Below are positions 35,130 to 36,662 of a stretch of DNA of 36,662 nt, piece after piece. Every line of letters starts with the position of its first letter. Position 1 is the stretch's first letter. The notes beneath the pieces were generated by a model that made no database searches, was not told the origin of the DNA, and worked only from the letters and a program-made list of their open reading frames with translations. The DNA lies in NCBI GenBank assembly GCA_024693365.1, contig JAILLF010000019.1, positions 1-36,662 on the forward strand, read 5' to 3'. The translations under genes and the position numbers were made by a program. The DNA comes from Acetatifactor sp. Lineage in GTDB: Bacteria > Bacillota > Clostridia > Lachnospirales > Lachnospiraceae.

Positions 35130-36662
35130 ATGAAACCAATTGAAACAGATTTTGTACGTGGCAAGTGGGACAAGGAAGTTAACGTTCGTGACTTCATCCA
35201 GAGAAACTATCATCCCTATGACGGAGATGAGTCCTTCCTGGCTGGTCCTACCCAGAACACCAAGGACCTTTGGGCTATGGTGCTTGACCTTCAGAAGAAG
35301 GAAAGAGAAGCCGGCGGCGTTCTTGACATGGACACCAAGGTAATCTCCACCATCACTTCCCACGGCCCCGGATATCTTGACAAGAGCAAGGAGACCATCG
35401 TAGGTTTCCAGACTGACAAGCCCTTCAAGCGTTCCCTTCAGCCTTACGGCGGTATCCGTATGGCAGAGAAGGCTTGCTCCGACAACGGCTACGAAGTAGA
35501 TCCTGAGATCTCCGAGTTCTTCTCCGTTCACAGAAAGACTCACAACGCTGGTTGTTTCGATGCTTACAACGCAGAGATGAGAGCTTGCCGTTCTTCCCAC
35601 ATCATTACCGGTCTTCCTGATGCATATGGCCGCGGCCGTATCATTGGCGACTACAGACGTGTTGCTCTGTACGGTATTGACAGACTGATCGAGGACAAGC
35701 AGGCACAGAAGGATTCCACCGGCCGTGTAATGACCGATGACGTGATCCGTCTTCGCGAGGAGATCTCCGAGCAGATCACTGCCCTGAAGATGATGAAGGA
35801 AATGGCTGCATCCTATGGCTGTGACATCAGTGGTCCTGCAACCAACGTTCAGGAAGCAATTCAGGCTACTTACTTCGGATATCTGTGCGCAGTTAAGGAG
35901 CAGAACGGTGCTGCAATGTCCCTTGGACGTACCTCCACCTTCCTTGATGTTTACGCTGAGCGCGACCTGGCTAACGGCACCTTCACCGAGGAGCAGATCC
36001 AGGAGTTCGTTGACCACTTCATCATGAAGCTTCGTTGCATCAAGTTTGCTCGTACTCCTGAGTACAATCAGATCTTCGCAGGCGATCCCGTTTGGGTAAC
36101 CGAGTCCCTCGGCGGCGTTGGCGTTGACGGCAGACACATGGTAACCAAGATGAGCTTCCGTTACCTGAACACCCTGACCAACCTGGGCGCTTCACCCGAG
36201 CCCAACCTGACCGTTCTTTGGTCCACCAGACTTCCTGAAGCTTGGAAGAGATACTGCGCGAAGATGTCCATCCAGACCTCTTCCATCCAGTACGAGAACG
36301 ACGACCTGATGAGAGTAACTCACGGTGATGACTACGGCATCGCTTGCTGCGTATCCTCCATGAGAATCGGTAAGGAAATGCAGTTCTTCGGCGCTCGTGC
36401 TAACCTGGCTAAGTGCTTACTGTACGCTCTGAACGGTGGTATCGATGAAGTAACCAAGAAGCAGGTAGGTCCTAAGTATCGTCCTGTAACCGGTGACGTT
36501 CTTGAGTATCAGGACGTTTACGACAAGTTCATGGATATGATCGAGTGGCAGGCAGACGTTTACGTTAACACCCTGAACATCATCCACTACATGCATGACA
36601 AGTACTGCTATGAGAGAGCAGAGATGGCTCTTCATGACAGAGACGTTCGCAGATATTTCGCA
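35130..36662 (+). CDS. pflB: Formate C-acetyltransferase (pyruvate formate-lyase), 3' truncated by window
   Basis: A glycyl-radical enzyme that splits pyruvate plus CoA into acetyl-CoA and formate under anaerobic conditions. 511 codons are present of an expected ~750. The active-site pair is Cys406-Cys407 in GIACCVSSM, and [15 protein letters not shown] and [12 protein letters not shown] are typical. The C-terminal glycyl-radical loop lies beyond the window, so radical competence cannot be checked. AGGAGG lies 9 bases before the ATG. Codon use is visibly biased (GTT, CTT, CGT, TCC), as expected for a highly expressed gene. An open frame on the opposite strand is antisense only. Confidence 0.97.
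   Translation, partial: MKPIETDFVRGKWDKEVNVRDFIQRNYHPYDGDESFLAGPTQNTKDLWAMVLDLQKKEREAGGVLDMDTKVISTITSHGPGYLDKSKETIVGFQTDKPFKRSLQPYGGIRMAEKACSDNGYEVDPEISEFFSVHRKTHNAGCFDAYNAEMRACRSSHIITGLPDAYGRGRIIGDYRRVALYGIDRLIEDKQAQKDSTGRVMTDDVIRLREEISEQITALKMMKEMAASYGCDISGPATNVQEAIQATYFGYLCAVKEQNGAAMSLGRTSTFLDVYAERDLANGTFTEEQIQEFVDHFIMKLRCIKFARTPEYNQIFAGDPVWVTESLGGVGVDGRHMVTKMSFRYLNTLTNLGASPEPNLTVLWSTRLPEAWKRYCAKMSIQTSSIQYENDDLMRVTHGDDYGIACCVSSMRIGKEMQFFGARANLAKCLLYALNGGIDEVTKKQVGPKYRPVTGDVLEYQDVYDKFMDMIEWQADVYVNTLNIIHYMHDKYCYERAEMALHDRDVRRYFA

Noticed and set aside
35100..36137. 345-residue open frame on the minus strand
   Set aside because: It is antisense to pflB, whose plus-strand product is unmistakable; the open frame comes from biased codon use in pflB.

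Overview
The window reads as chromosomal DNA from an anaerobic, low-to-mid-GC Gram-positive bacterium. Class Clostridia, most likely a Lachnospiraceae relative, is an inference from gene content. The signs are a T-box-controlled IleRS, a preQ1-I riboswitch on queT, a SpoVT regulator, MecA, pyruvate formate-lyase, an F-type ATP synthase with a sodium-type c subunit, an SPKTG sortase signal and secreted proteins with Ig-like modules. No rRNA, tRNA, CRISPR array, transposase or prophage gene was found.

Layout. 1-9.6 kb (minus strand): glycogen phosphorylase, then isoleucyl-tRNA synthetase behind a T-box leader, a secreted multidomain alpha/beta hydrolase, and SpoVT. 9.7-10.3 kb (plus): promoter, preQ1-I riboswitch and queT. 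10.4-15.3 kb (minus): a 73-residue protein with a RiPP-leader-like segment, a tandem YegP-type protein, a large membrane-anchored protein of unknown function, a methyltransferase and a hypothetical protein. 15.4-23.0 kb (minus): the complete ATP synthase operon atpZ-atpI-atpB-E-F-H-A-G-D-C with its promoter. 23.1-29.5 kb: a DUF402 protein (plus), then on minus a small membrane protein, a coiled-coil/SleB-type wall hydrolase, dCMP deaminase, uracil phosphoribosyltransferase, RpiB, Sua5/YwlC and CwlD. 29.6-34.7 kb: an SPKTG surface protein (plus), a GH18/SH3 wall enzyme (minus), a tiny uORF-coupled gene, MecA (plus), a DUF1858 protein and a one-TM protein (minus). 35-36.7 kb (plus): pflB, cut by the window end.

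How the genes fit together. Most of the content is core metabolism. GlgP releases glucose-1-phosphate from glycogen, PflB splits pyruvate without oxygen, and the ATP synthase couples ATP to an ion gradient, predicted to be Na+. ileS is tuned by uncharged tRNA-Ile, and queT by the queuosine precursor preQ1. Upp and dCMP deaminase serve pyrimidine salvage, and Sua5 serves the t6A tRNA modification. SpoVT, CwlD, the SleB-like enzyme and the YaaH-like GH18 enzyme suggest an ancestry with endospore formation.

I found no clear undescribed multi-gene system. The most unusual non-coding structures are a 34-bp tandem array that runs into a ~205-bp imperfect palindrome between comEB and upp, a second hairpin-rich repeat element upstream of pflB, and a perfect inverted repeat in the pflB leader. 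The most unusual protein-level points are a DxDxDG loop in the ATP synthase gamma subunit, the sodium signature in AtpE, the RiPP-leader-like small protein, and a degenerate C39-like domain on the 838-residue protein.
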